Origin: Mycetocola manganoxydans
GTDB taxonomy: Bacteria; Actinomycetota; Actinomycetes; Actinomycetales; Microbacteriaceae
DNA length: 64,000 bases
Assembly: GCF_003667545.1 (NCBI RefSeq)
Contig: NZ_RCUV01000007.1
Location: 1 to 64,000 of the forward strand
Direction: 5' to 3'
The notes below the pieces were generated by a model. The model did not search any database. It worked only from the letters and a program-made list of their open reading frames with translations, and was not told the DNA's origin. Below, one piece after another: positions 25,271 through 34,115 of this stretch (the first letter of the stretch is position 1; every line of letters begins with the position of its first letter). A program made the position numbers and the translations under genes.

Positions 25271-26098
25271 ATGGCAAATTTCAATCTTGCTGACGTCAAG
25301 GCTCTTCGTGAGCAGCTTGGCACCGGAATGGTCGACACCAAGAACGCCCTCGTAGAAGCAGACGGCGACATGGAGAAGGCCACCGAGATCCTGCGTCTCA
25401 AGGGTGCGAAGGGTAACGCGAAGCGTGCCGACCGCTCCACGAGCGAGGGCCTCGTTGCCGCCAAGGACAACGGTTCATCGACGACATTGATCGAGCTCGC
25501 GTGCGAGACCGACTTCGTCGCGAAGAACGACAAGTTCGTCGCTCTCGCCGACAAGGTCCTCGAAGCCGTTGCTGCTTCGGGTGCCGCTTCGGTCGAGGAA
25601 GCACTGGCAGCGTCCGCTGGAGACAAGACCGTCGCCCAGCTGATCGACGATGAAGCCGCGATCCTCGGCGAGAAGGTTGAGCTTCGCCGCGTTGCGCTCG
25701 TCACCGGCGAGAACTTCGCCGTGTACCTGCACAAGACGTCGAAGGACCTGCCCCCGCAGATCGGAGTCGTCGTCAGCTACACCGGCGAAGACGCCGAGAC
25801 CGCTCGGGCCGTTGCCCAGCACATCGCGATGTTCGACCCGCAGTACCTCACTCGTGAGGATGTGCCGGCCGAGGTCGTCGACAAGGAGCGCGAAATCGTC
25901 ACCGAGATCTCGAAGAACGAGGGCAAGCCCGAGGCGGCACTGCCCAAGATCGTCGAAGGTCGACTGACTGGCTTCTTCAAGCAGGTCGCACTGCTCGAGC
26001 AGGACTACGCTCGCGACAGCAAGATGCAGGTCAAGAAGGTTCTGGCAGACGCCAACCTGACTGTGACGGGCTTCGCCCGCTTCAAGGTCGGCGCGTAG
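25271..26098 (+). CDS. tsf: elongation factor Ts
   Basis: EF-Ts exchanges GDP for GTP on EF-Tu. The 275-residue protein opens with ADVKALREQLGTGMVDTKNAL, the UBA-like domain, and has the signature ELACETDFVAKND. Two core subdomains follow, ending KVLADANLTVTGFARFKVG. It is the second gene of rpsB-tsf, with a GAGGAG ribosome site. A strong intrinsic terminator lies 11 bases after the stop. Confidence 0.97.
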   Translation: MANFNLADVKALREQLGTGMVDTKNALVEADGDMEKATEILRLKGAKGNAKRADRSTSEGLVAAKDNGSSTTLIELACETDFVAKNDKFVALADKVLEAVAASGAASVEEALAASAGDKTVAQLIDDEAAILGEKVELRRVALVTGENFAVYLHKTSKDLPPQIGVVVSYTGEDAETARAVAQHIAMFDPQYLTREDVPAEVVDKEREIVTEISKNEGKPEAALPKIVEGRLTGFFKQVALLEQDYARDSKMQVKKVLADANLTVTGFARFKVGA

Positions 26099-26109
26099 GT
26101 TTGCCCTGG

Positions 26110-26145
26110 GAGTCCGGATCACACTGTGATCCGGACTCCTTTTTC
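26110..26145 (+). terminator. intrinsic terminator after tsf
   Basis: GAGTCCGGATCAC (26110-26122) pairs perfectly with GTGATCCGGACTC (26126-26138) around a three-base loop and is followed by CTTTTTC. The clear U-tract marks the end of the rpsB-tsf transcript. Confidence 0.92.
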
Positions 26146-26206
26146 ATGAGCGCTCGACGAGCGCACGCAGTAGCTTTGTCAGGGATCCACGAAAGGACGA
26201 CGACGG

Positions 26207-26923
26207 ATGTCAGCACCCACGAAGAAACGCAGGGTCCTTCTCAAATTGTCGGGAGAGTCCTTCGGGGCCGGTTCGCTCGGTGTGAACCCCGACGTCGTCA
26301 GTGAAATCGCGCGCGAGATCGCCGAGGCCGCGAAGACGGTCGAAGTGGCCATCGTCGTCGGCGGAGGAAACTTCTTCCGCGGCGCTGAACTCTCGCAGCG
26401 GGGCATGGACCGCGGTCGTGCCGATTACATGGGAATGCTCGGCACAGTGATGAACGCACTCGCCCTCCAGGACTTCCTCGAGCAGGCCGGCGCCGAAACT
26501 CGAGTGCAGTCAGCCATCTCCATGACCCAGGTCGCCGAACCGTACATCCCTCGTCGCGCCGAGCGCCACCTCGAAAAGGGTCGTGTCGTCATCTTCGGTG
26601 CCGGGGCAGGACTGCCCTACTTCTCCACAGACACGGTTGCCGCCCAGCGTGCGCTCGAGATCGACGCCGACATCGTGCTCGTCGCCAAGAACGGCGTCGA
26701 CGGGGTGTACACAGCCGACCCGAAGCTCGACGCGAACGCCACCCGGATCGACACGATCACCTACCAGGAAGCGCTGCAGACCGGCCTCAAAGTCGTCGAC
26801 TCCACCGCGTTCAGCCTGTGCATGGACAACGCCATGCCCATGCAGGTATTCGGTATGGCACCGGCCGGAAACGTCACCAAGGCGATCCTCGGGGCGAGCA
26901 TCGGCACACTCGTCAGCAATTGA
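26207..26923 (+). CDS. pyrH: UMP kinase
   Basis: PyrH phosphorylates UMP to UDP, the entry to UTP and CTP. The 238-residue amino-acid-kinase fold protein shows [39 protein letters not shown] and [19 protein letters not shown]. It lies after the tsf terminator with its own GAAAGGA ribosome site. A separate promoter precedes frr, although pyrH-frr-cdsA is a typical linked set. Confidence 0.96.
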   Translation: MSAPTKKRRVLLKLSGESFGAGSLGVNPDVVSEIAREIAEAAKTVEVAIVVGGGNFFRGAELSQRGMDRGRADYMGMLGTVMNALALQDFLEQAGAETRVQSAISMTQVAEPYIPRRAERHLEKGRVVIFGAGAGLPYFSTDTVAAQRALEIDADIVLVAKNGVDGVYTADPKLDANATRIDTITYQEALQTGLKVVDSTAFSLCMDNAMPMQVFGMAPAGNVTKAILGASIGTLVSN

Positions 26924-26953
26924 GCTGACACAAGTTTCCGGTAGCGGCCCGTC

Positions 26954-26959
26954 TAGAAT
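26954..26959 (+). promoter_or_regulatory. -10 hexamer of the frr promoter
   Basis: TAGAAT lies 36 bases before the frr GTG. The intervening short leader contains AAGGAG, so this would be a conventional leadered transcript. Confidence 0.5.
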
Positions 26960-26994
26960 GGGTGCGGTACTACACGTAACAAGAAGGAGTCGCC

Positions 26995-27549
26995 GTGATC
27001 GCGGATGTATTGACTGACGCAGGAGCCCGTATGGGAAAGGCCGTCGATGTGGCCAGGGAAGACTTCGCAACGGTGCGCACCGGTCGAGCCAACCCGCAGA
27101 TGTTCCAGAAGACGCTGGTCAACTACTACGGCACGCCGACCCCACTCGAGCAGCTGGCCTCCCTGCAGAACCAGGAAGCACGCACGCTGATCGTGGCGCC
27201 GTACGACAAAGGTGCGCTGAAGGATATCGAGCAGGCTATTCGCGACATCCCGAACCTCGGTGCCAACCCGACGAACGACGGCAGCATCGTACGGGTGACC
27301 CTGCCCGAGTTGACCGCTGATCGGCGCAAAGAGTACGTCAAGATCGTTCGCAACAAGGGCGAAGACGCCAAGGTCGCCGTCCGCAACATCCGCCGCAAGG
27401 CGAAGGACGAGCTCGACGCGCTCAAGAGCGAGGTCGGAGACGACGACGTCGCGCGTGGCGAGAAGGAGCTCGAACAGCTCACCAAGACGCACATCGACCA
27501 GATCGATGAGGCCCTGAAGCGTAAAGAGTCCGAGCTTCTCGAGATCTAG
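26995..27549 (+). CDS. frr: ribosome recycling factor
   Basis: RRF splits post-termination ribosomes with EF-G. The 184-residue helical protein matches the family end to end: [42 protein letters not shown] and the [18 protein letters not shown] segment. The GTG start at 26995 follows AAGGAG by eight bases. cdsA follows 36 bases later. Confidence 0.97.
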   Translation: MIADVLTDAGARMGKAVDVAREDFATVRTGRANPQMFQKTLVNYYGTPTPLEQLASLQNQEARTLIVAPYDKGALKDIEQAIRDIPNLGANPTNDGSIVRVTLPELTADRRKEYVKIVRNKGEDAKVAVRNIRRKAKDELDALKSEVGDDDVARGEKELEQLTKTHIDQIDEALKRKESELLEI

Positions 27550-27585
27550 GACCAACGGCTGTGAGCGGACACAACGGGTGCAGCG

Positions 27586-28587
27586 GTGCCTGACACCGGC
27601 GACGGCGCTGGCGCTAAGGGGCAGAAGCCCCGGCGCAGTTCCCGCGACGAGTTTTCCGCGCAGCTCAAGTCCCGTCGTGCCGATATCGAACGGCAGGTTC
27701 GTGCGACCCGTGCGACCCTCGACGAGGCGAACGCGCGAATAGAGGCCAGGGCAGGGCGCAACCTGCTCCTTGCGACGCTGATCGGCCTTGGCCTCGGGCT
27801 CGCGATGATCTTCAGCCTCATCTTCGTGAAAGAGGTGTTCGTCTTCTTCGCGGCCGCCGTGGTCGCTTTCACCGTTTTCGAGCTCACCCAGGCATTCCGC
27901 CGTGCTGGGCGTGCCATCGATGTGTGGCCGGCCGTCATCGGTTCCCTCGGCATCGTCGTGTCCGGCTATTTCTTCGACCCGGCCGCCCGGTGGGCGGTGC
28001 TCGTCGGGGTGATCGTCTTCATCCTCGTTTGGCGGCTTCTCGCCCAGATGGCGCATCACACCCCCCGTCGAGTTGCCGAGGTGCTCCGTGACCTTGCGTC
28101 TGCGGTGTTCGTCCAGATCTACGTGTCATTCCTCGCGAGCTTTGCGGTCGTGCTTGTGCGGCAGCCGGAGGGCCAGTGGTGGACGCTTGCGTTCCTCACC
28201 ATCGTCGTCGCGGTCGACATCGGCGCGTACGCAAGCGGACTCAATTTCGGCAAGCACCCGATGGCGCCGCTCATCAGCCCGAAGAAGACGTGGGAGGGGC
28301 TGGCCGGAGCGGCCGTCGCAGCCATCGCCTCCGGCATCCTTCTCGCCATTTTCATGCTCGACAGTCCGTGGTGGGTAGGGCTTCTCCTTGGAATCGCCCT
28401 GCTCGGCACCGCAACCATGGGCGATCTGACAGAATCGCTGATCAAACGCGACCTCGGGATCAAGGACATGAGTTCCTGGCTTCCCGGCCACGGCGGGTTC
28501 CTCGACCGGTTGGACTCGATCCTCCCGTCTGCACCGATCGCGTTCGCGATGTTCCTCCTCTTCAGCGGTGCCACCATCGCCGGATGA
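27586..28587 (+). CDS. cdsA: phosphatidate cytidylyltransferase
   Basis: CdsA makes CDP-diacylglycerol from CTP and phosphatidic acid at the inner membrane. The 333-residue protein has a charged, possibly coiled-coil N-terminus of about 60 residues (DEFSAQLKSRRADIERQVR), then about eight membrane helices. The C-terminal CDP-diglyceride synthase signature is intact: SLIKRDLGIKD followed by LPGHGGFLDRLDS. The N-terminal extension is longer than in E. coli, as in other actinobacteria. GTG start at 27586. It follows frr in the usual order. Confidence 0.94.
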   Translation: MPDTGDGAGAKGQKPRRSSRDEFSAQLKSRRADIERQVRATRATLDEANARIEARAGRNLLLATLIGLGLGLAMIFSLIFVKEVFVFFAAAVVAFTVFELTQAFRRAGRAIDVWPAVIGSLGIVVSGYFFDPAARWAVLVGVIVFILVWRLLAQMAHHTPRRVAEVLRDLASAVFVQIYVSFLASFAVVLVRQPEGQWWTLAFLTIVVAVDIGAYASGLNFGKHPMAPLISPKKTWEGLAGAAVAAIASGILLAIFMLDSPWWVGLLLGIALLGTATMGDLTESLIKRDLGIKDMSSWLPGHGGFLDRLDSILPSAPIAFAMFLLFSGATIAG

Positions 28588-28630
28588 CGGCCCGTCGACC
28601 CGTCTCGATCGAGGCGGAAAGGAGTTCCGT

Positions 28631-29182
28631 GTGACCAGCACGTTCCCCACCGCGCCCAAGCGGTCCCGCGGCTATGCCCGTGACGAAGTCGACGCGTTCC
28701 TTCAGGATGCCCGCGCCGCGTATGACGTCGACGAAAACGAAACGCCGTCGATGACATCCGCGGACATCCGCCGGGCGTCCTTCAAACTGGTGCGCGGCGG
28801 ATACGCCACGGCTGCGGTGGATGCCGCCCTTGAGCGGCTCGAGGATGCGTTCGCTCTCCGTGAGCGTGACCAGGTTCTCGCGAACAAGGGAAAGCGGAAG
28901 TGGCTGACCTTGGCACGTGAGACGGCCCAGGTCATTCTCAATCGCCTCGCGCGCCCCGAAGGGCAGCGATTCTCCCGCACCAGCTTCCTCGCGCAGGGAT
29001 ATCGCACCGAAGACGTGGACGCCCTGGCCGACAAGCTCGTGGCTTACTTCGAGAAGGGCACTCCGCTCAGCGCGGATGCAGTACGGACCGCTGTTTTTCG
29101 CGCTCAGCGCGGCGGATACAACGAGTCGCAGGTGGACGTTCTGCTCGACGCGGTGACCGAAGTCATGCTGGCCGTTCGCTGA
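28631..29182 (+). CDS. protein with four DivIVA-like motifs
   Basis: The 183-residue soluble protein contains a recurring motif Gly-Tyr-x4-Val-Asp-x2-Leu: RGYARDEVDAFL, GGYATAAVDAALERLEDAF, QGYRTEDVDALADKLVAYF and GGYNESQVDVLLDAVTEVM. These resemble the short N-terminal membrane-binding segment of DivIVA/Wag31 (DivI1A-type domains), here repeated without a long coiled coil. It might interact with polar growth or membrane curvature factors; that is inference. GTG 28631 follows AAAGGAG. Position after cdsA is seen in other actinobacteria. Confidence 0.8.
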   Translation: MTSTFPTAPKRSRGYARDEVDAFLQDARAAYDVDENETPSMTSADIRRASFKLVRGGYATAAVDAALERLEDAFALRERDQVLANKGKRKWLTLARETAQVILNRLARPEGQRFSRTSFLAQGYRTEDVDALADKLVAYFEKGTPLSADAVRTAVFRAQRGGYNESQVDVLLDAVTEVMLAVR

Positions 29183-29236
29183 CCAACACCTCAGAAACTG
29201 GCTTATAGCCCCGAACTGGGCTAAATTGGACGAATC

Positions 29237-29929
29237 GTGGGTAAATACGTGACGCAAGATGAGTCCTCAGTGCCAGCTCGCAAGGCCGGAAGGGCTTTCG
29301 AGCGACCCCGGTCCCGCAGCCCGTTCACGTTGTTCCTCTTCGCTTTCACCGCGGCCGTCGCTGTCGTCGCAGTGAATGTGGTGGACCCGTATTCGGGCGC
29401 AACCGCATCCCCGTACTTCCAGGTCGCTGAGCGTTACGACGGCGAGGCGACGCAGACCCTCGCTGTTGCTGCATCGTACGACAACACCTTCACCAGGGAC
29501 GGCTACTCGGTCATCGCGCCACCGCCCCCACCCCCGCCTCCCGTCTTTGAGGAAGCGGAAGAGGACTCCAAGAGCGGTGGCAGCTCGAAGAAGAGCGGCG
29601 GTGCGCTGCCGAAGGTCACAGCCGACCCGGGTTCTGCCCAGGCGGTCGCTCACTCGATGGTTCTCGCCCGCGGTTGGGGAGAAGACCAGTTCTCCTGCCT
29701 CGTCGCCCTGTGGAACAAGGAGTCAGGCTGGCGCGTGAACGCGGCCAACCCATCGAGCGGTGCTTACGGCATCCCGCAGGCACTCCCCGGGAGCAAGATG
29801 GGCAGCGCTGGCAGCGACTGGGCCACCAACCCCGCCACCCAGATCAGCTGGGGTCTCGGCTACATCAGCGGCCGGTATGGCACTCCCTGTGGCGCATGGG
29901 GCCACTCCCAGGCGAAGAACTGGTACTGA
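29237..29929 (+). CDS. transglycosylase-like (SLT/Apf-type) exported protein
   Basis: The 230-residue protein has a basic cytoplasmic N-terminus, one membrane segment (about residues 31-50, FTLFLFAFTAAVAVVAVNVV), a linker with eight consecutive prolines and a Ser/Lys/Gly stretch, and a C-terminal lysozyme-like domain. That domain shows FSCLVALWNKESGWRVNAAN, with the presumed catalytic Glu, then SGAYGIPQALPGSKM and ISWGLGYISGRYGTPCGAW. Such actinobacterial proteins are thought to cleave peptidoglycan glycan strands and are surface anchored. The GTG start is supported by the basic membrane-anchor N-terminus; TAAATT upstream may be the -10. Confidence 0.87.
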   Translation: MGKYVTQDESSVPARKAGRAFERPRSRSPFTLFLFAFTAAVAVVAVNVVDPYSGATASPYFQVAERYDGEATQTLAVAASYDNTFTRDGYSVIAPPPPPPPPVFEEAEEDSKSGGSSKKSGGALPKVTADPGSAQAVAHSMVLARGWGEDQFSCLVALWNKESGWRVNAANPSSGAYGIPQALPGSKMGSAGSDWATNPATQISWGLGYISGRYGTPCGAWGHSQAKNWY

Positions 29930-29985
29930 TCCAACCGAACTGTTCCTTCCTCGGCTCGTCCGGGGTGCGTGGGAACAGATCTGCC

Positions 29986-29991
29986 TAGGAT
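29986..29991 (+). promoter_or_regulatory. -10 hexamer of a leaderless promoter
   Basis: TAGGAT is followed by exactly six bases and the ATG at 29998. Confidence 0.55.
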
Positions 29992-29997
29992 GAATCC

Positions 29998-30294
29998 ATG
30001 CCCAGAAGCAATCGTCCCCGCGGCGCCCGCCGAGACCGGGACGAGGGCGGCGACGACCTGTCGCACCTGATGAGCGGCTGGAAGCGCACGGAGACCCGGC
30101 GTGGCTCCGAGTGGTACGTTCAGCCCGTCAGTTCAGCGAGAGCCGTCAAGGACTACCTGTGCCCGGCGTGTTCACTCACCGTGGCACGCGGTACCGCGCA
30201 TCTCGTGGTGTGGCGGGCGGACGGAATTCTCGGGGACGCTGCAGACCTGGCGTCTCGCAGGCACTGGCACACCCACTGCTGGCGCATCGGTTAG
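29998..30294 (+). CDS. small conserved actinobacterial zinc-ribbon-like protein
   Basis: The 98-residue protein has a very basic/acidic N-terminus ([14 protein letters not shown]). A possible metal-binding set follows, made of CPAC near residue 60 and RHWHTHCWRIG at the C-terminus. It resembles a small family common in actinobacteria, often annotated as ATP/GTP-binding without evidence; no P-loop is present here. Function unknown. It has a leaderless promoter signature and is followed by a hydrolase gene after 11 bases, so the two are probably co-transcribed. Confidence 0.7.
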   Translation: MPRSNRPRGARRDRDEGGDDLSHLMSGWKRTETRRGSEWYVQPVSSARAVKDYLCPACSLTVARGTAHLVVWRADGILGDAADLASRRHWHTHCWRIG

Positions 30295-30305
30295 GAAAGG
30301 ATGCC

Positions 30306-31022
30306 ATGACCCTGGAAATCCGAGGCGGCGTCGAGCTGCCCGCACGGCGTGAAGAGATCGAGCTGGTGACGGCGGACGGACTGACGCTCGTCGGTGAGCT
30401 CGCGACGCCGCTCGACTCACAGCCGGTGGCGACGCTCGTCACGCTGCATCCGCTGCCTACCGCAGGCGGTTTCATGGACTCCCATATTCTGCGGAAGGCC
30501 GCCGGACGGCTTCCGGCTCTTGCCGACCTTGCCGTTCTCCGCTTCAACACGCGGGGAACGACCTCTCCACGGGGAACGAGCGACGGCGAGTTCGGTGAAG
30601 GGGTCACCGAGGAACACGACCTCGACGCAGCCATGGCTTTTGTCGCCGACAGGGGACTGCCGGCACCCTGGCTCGTTGGCTGGTCGTTCGGGACGGAAGT
30701 GGTTCTCAAGTACGGGCGATCCCACCCCATCGCGGGAGCGATCCTGCTGTCGCCTCCGCTGCACCGCGCCGAGCCGCATCACGTCGCGTCATGGGGTGAC
30801 GATGAGCGCCCGCTGGTGGCTCTGATCCCTGAATTCGACGACTACCTTCGCCCGGACGAAGCGCGCGAGCGGTTCTCGAGCGTGCCAAGCATGACGCTCA
30901 TCCCTGTCGAGGGCGGCAAACACCTGTGGGTGGGGGAAAACCAGACCCGCAGGGTGCTCGACGAGATCGTGCGGGCGGTCAATCCGTCGGCGCTGCCGCT
31001 GCCTACCGAATGGGTTGAATAG
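30306..31022 (+). CDS. alpha/beta hydrolase
   Basis: The 238-residue protein is a compact alpha/beta hydrolase: VTLHPLPTAGGFMDSH, LRFNTRGTTSPRGTSDG, the nucleophile elbow GWSFGTE (S127), and a C-terminal GGKHLWVG histidine. It resembles the short KANL3/Tex30-like or COG2945 hydrolases whose substrates are mostly unknown. ATG 30306 follows AGGAAAGGA; the frame extends upstream within the preceding gene and is ignored. It converges on the AI-2E permease gene with three bases between. Confidence 0.8.
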   Translation: MTLEIRGGVELPARREEIELVTADGLTLVGELATPLDSQPVATLVTLHPLPTAGGFMDSHILRKAAGRLPALADLAVLRFNTRGTTSPRGTSDGEFGEGVTEEHDLDAAMAFVADRGLPAPWLVGWSFGTEVVLKYGRSHPIAGAILLSPPLHRAEPHHVASWGDDERPLVALIPEFDDYLRPDEARERFSSVPSMTLIPVEGGKHLWVGENQTRRVLDEIVRAVNPSALPLPTEWVE

Positions 31023-31025
31023 GGC

Positions 31026-32072
31026 TTAGAGCTCGTTCGCCCGGGGAATGACGACCTGCTTGATGATGAGCAGGATCGACGCGGCCGTCGGGATGGCGAT
31101 CAATGCGCCGAGCAGCCCCATGAGCGACCCACCCGCGAGTGCCGCGATGACCACGAGCGCACCGGGAACCGCAACGGCGCGCCGCATCACGTTCGGGCTG
31201 ATCACGTACGCCTCGATCTGCATGTAGATGAGGTAGTAGATCCCGGCGATCAGAGCGGTCACGGGTGAGCCGAGCCCGGGGATGAGGCACACCAGCGTGA
31301 TGATGATGGACCCGGTCAGGGTTCCGACGAGGGGGATCATCGAGAAGAAGAACGCGATGCAGGCGAGAACCGGTGGGAACGGCGCATCGATGATCGACAG
31401 GAAGATGAACGACAGTATGCCGTTGCACGCGGCCGTTCCCACCTGGCCGATCACGTACCGCCCGACCGAGTCGGTGATCTGCTCCGCCAGGTCGGCGAAG
31501 CGTTCCCGCTTGGTCGCGGGGACCAACTGGTAGAGGCCGCGCTTGATCGAGCCGAGAGACGCCGTGAAATAGATGGTGAGGATCAGGATGATCAGGGCGC
31601 CGAAGAACGCGGAACCGATCGCGAACGCGAGCTGAATCGCGCCCGAGCCGATGTTCGTGATGTTGTCGGTGAGGAAATTGCCCGCATCGTCGATGATGGT
31701 GCGGATGTCGAGCCCCGGGAACTGGTCGGACAGAACGTCGACGAGCGGGTACTCCTGGAATTGCGCCTGCAGGCCGGGGATGAGTCGAACGAGCTGGGAG
31801 ATCTGGTCGATGATGATCGGGACGACCATCCAGATCAGACCGGCGAAGAGAGCGAGCAGACCGAGGATGACGACGATGAGTGCTGCCCACCGGGGGACGC
31901 GCTTCTTCTCCAGGAAAGAGACGAGCGGATCCAGCCCGAGCGAGATGAAGATCGCCGCCCCGATGTAGCTGAGGATCGTCTGCAGCGTCACGATGGACAG
32001 CAGAATCATCAGGCCGAGGCCCACACCGAGCGTGCCGACGAGGCCCACTCGGAACGGGTTGGAAATCTTCAC
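31026..32072 (-). CDS. AI-2E family transporter
   Basis: The 348-residue membrane protein has about eight helices: two N-terminal, a membrane-associated middle region with a charged segment, and five C-terminal. It shows the family pattern FFSMIPLVGTLTGSIIITLV and a C-terminal LLGALIAIPTAASILLI. Members (PerM/YdiK/TqsA) export solutes or act in Na+/H+ exchange, and true autoinducer-2 export is rare. GTG 32072 is chosen for the GGGAG site upstream and because the preceding residues are unlike a family N-terminus. Confidence 0.85.
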   Translation of the reverse strand: MKISNPFRVGLVGTLGVGLGLMILLSIVTLQTILSYIGAAIFISLGLDPLVSFLEKKRVPRWAALIVVILGLLALFAGLIWMVVPIIIDQISQLVRLIPGLQAQFQEYPLVDVLSDQFPGLDIRTIIDDAGNFLTDNITNIGSGAIQLAFAIGSAFFGALIILILTIYFTASLGSIKRGLYQLVPATKRERFADLAEQITDSVGRYVIGQVGTAACNGILSFIFLSIIDAPFPPVLACIAFFFSMIPLVGTLTGSIIITLVCLIPGLGSPVTALIAGIYYLIYMQIEAYVISPNVMRRAVAVPGALVVIAALAGGSLMGLLGALIAIPTAASILLIIKQVVIPRANEL

Positions 32073-32273
32073 TGCGCTCCCTCTCTCGGACCACGTCAGA
32101 ACATCGTACTGTCCGGCGGATGAGACGCCGCATCGAGCGGAGGGTGGTGTCGCATTAAGCGCCTTCTCAGGGATTTCCACTAGTCTGAAACGTCTGTCCT
32201 GTTGCGACCGGCCCGGAATTCCGACGGAATCCGGGTGCTCAGCCCCTGCGGCCGCGGCACCGAAGGAGATCTA

Positions 32274-34115
32274 GTGCGCTTCGTTTTCGCGATATTGGCG
32301 TTTGTGGTCGCAGCGACCATGATCGTTCTCGGCCTCGCCCAACGTACGGTGTTTCTCGGCCCGTCCACTTACGCCGTGGAGACAACGGTCCCCGGTGACC
32401 TGCCATACACCCTGATCAGCGGCGAGGAGCTTGCGGCCAAGACCGGTCAGCAGTCCTTGACCGTTTCCGGGTCCGACGAGGTATTCCTCGCATACGGCAG
32501 GACCGGCGATGTGCTCGCGTGGCTGGGAAGTTCGCAGTACAACGAGCTCGATGTCGACACCGAGAACAACACTCTCCAGGCAGATGTGGTGACACCGGAA
32601 CCTGTCGAGTCGGACCTGCCTGCGCCGGAAGAGGACGATGAACCTCCGACCGAGGACGAGCAGGCGGCGGCCGACGCCCTTGCGAATCCCGCCGGGTCGG
32701 ATCTGTGGCTTGCTGAATACGCAGAGGAGGGCGCCGTCGTCCAGACGATCAGTGTTCCAGAAGACGTCAGCGTCCTCATCGCCTCAAACGGTGTCGACCC
32801 CGCCCCTGACCGCGTCGAGGTGTCCTGGCCGCTGAACAATGCGACCCCGTGGGCGGGACCGCTCATCGCGGGCGGCATCCTGCTGCTCCTGGTCGGTCTC
32901 GCGCTCTACCTGCTCGGAATCTTCCACATGCGCAAGTCCCGCGGGCCTCGCCGCAAGGGGATCACGGCTGGTCCCGGAATGGAGAAGATGCCGAAGGTCC
33001 CGAAGCCGACACGCTACAAGTCCGACAAAAAGCACGGCAGCGCCCCCAAGCGTCAACGGTCACCCCGCAAGTCGATGATCGCGATCGTGCCCGTGGCTCT
33101 CGTTTCGACTCTTGTACTCACCGGATGCTCCGCCAGTTTCTGGCCGGATTTCTCCAGCCAGGGAGAAGCGACCGCGACGCCGACCCCGACCGGCGAGGCG
33201 CTTCCCGATGAGGAGCAACCGTCGCCCGCCGTCTCAGCGCCGCAGCTCGAGCGCATCGTCTCCCGCATCTCGGGTGTCACCCTTGAAGCGGATGCCGCAC
33301 GCGACGCGACGCTCATCGCAACACGGTTCGCCGGTCCGGCTCTTGCCGAGCGTACGGCGAACTATACGATCCGGGGCAAGATTGCCGACTACGAGCTCCC
33401 CACCCCGATTCCTGCAACCCCCGGTGGTCTGACGCTGCCCCAGGCGACAGAAACCTGGCCGCGAACGGTACTGACCGTCGTTCATGACGACGCTGACGCC
33501 ACTGTCGCCCCGACGGCACTTGTCCTCGTGCAGCAGGACCCCCGATCGAACTATCTGGTCCAGTCGGCAGTCAGGCTCGAGCCCGAAGCGCAGATCCCCG
33601 ATGTCGCTCCGGCGACGATCGGCACGGCGCAGCTTCCGCCTGACTCCACCTTCCAGATCCTGCCCCCGGACCAGGTCGCGGGGGCGTACGCCGACATCAT
33701 CACCAAGGGCGAGGAAAGCGAGTTCTACGACCTGTTCGATGCTGAATCCGACTCCCTTCGCGCGGGTATCGTCGAAGCTCGGGCGAAGACCAAGGAAGGT
33801 CTGCCGGGGACGGCAACGATCGAGTTTTCCACAGCAGCGGGGGAGACCGACCCTGTTGCACTCGCGACAAACGAGTCCGGCGCCATCGTGGCCGTTAACA
33901 TCGTTGAAACCGAAGTCGTCAAACCGGTCGACACGGGAGCCAAGATCAAACCAGCCGGCGTCATTTCGGCGCTGAGTGGCGTAACAGAAACGGAGAAGGG
34001 TGTGCAGTCCACCTACACGGACCAGCTGTTGTTCTATGTGCCGCCAGCGGGCAGCTCTGAAACGATCCGCTTGCTCGGCTTCAGCCAGGCGCTGACGAAG
34101 GCGGCCGAACTCTGA
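32274..34115 (+). CDS. membrane protein with internal lipobox-like segment
   Basis: I do not recognise a characterised function for this 613-residue protein. It has a membrane segment at residues 1-22, an extracytoplasmic region with an acidic Pro/Glu/Asp stretch, a second membrane segment near 200-225 (GGILLLLVGLALYLLGIF), and a basic cytoplasmic stretch. From M268 there follows what looks like a lipoprotein signal peptide ending in L282-T-G-C285, and then a secreted-type region to the end. It therefore looks like a membrane protein fused to a lipoprotein, or two genes read through as one. The start has a GAAGGAGAT site. It is translationally coupled to the YbbN-like gene (TGATG). Confidence 0.7.
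   Translation: MRFVFAILAFVVAATMIVLGLAQRTVFLGPSTYAVETTVPGDLPYTLISGEELAAKTGQQSLTVSGSDEVFLAYGRTGDVLAWLGSSQYNELDVDTENNTLQADVVTPEPVESDLPAPEEDDEPPTEDEQAAADALANPAGSDLWLAEYAEEGAVVQTISVPEDVSVLIASNGVDPAPDRVEVSWPLNNATPWAGPLIAGGILLLLVGLALYLLGIFHMRKSRGPRRKGITAGPGMEKMPKVPKPTRYKSDKKHGSAPKRQRSPRKSMIAIVPVALVSTLVLTGCSASFWPDFSSQGEATATPTPTGEALPDEEQPSPAVSAPQLERIVSRISGVTLEADAARDATLIATRFAGPALAERTANYTIRGKIADYELPTPIPATPGGLTLPQATETWPRTVLTVVHDDADATVAPTALVLVQQDPRSNYLVQSAVRLEPEAQIPDVAPATIGTAQLPPDSTFQILPPDQVAGAYADIITKGEESEFYDLFDAESDSLRAGIVEARAKTKEGLPGTATIEFSTAAGETDPVALATNESGAIVAVNIVETEVVKPVDTGAKIKPAGVISALSGVTETEKGVQSTYTDQLLFYVPPAGSSETIRLLGFSQALTKAAEL

Noticed and set aside
26953-28059. A 368-codon minus-strand frame opposite frr and cdsA
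   Set aside because: Antisense to two conserved genes; charged, motif-free translation.
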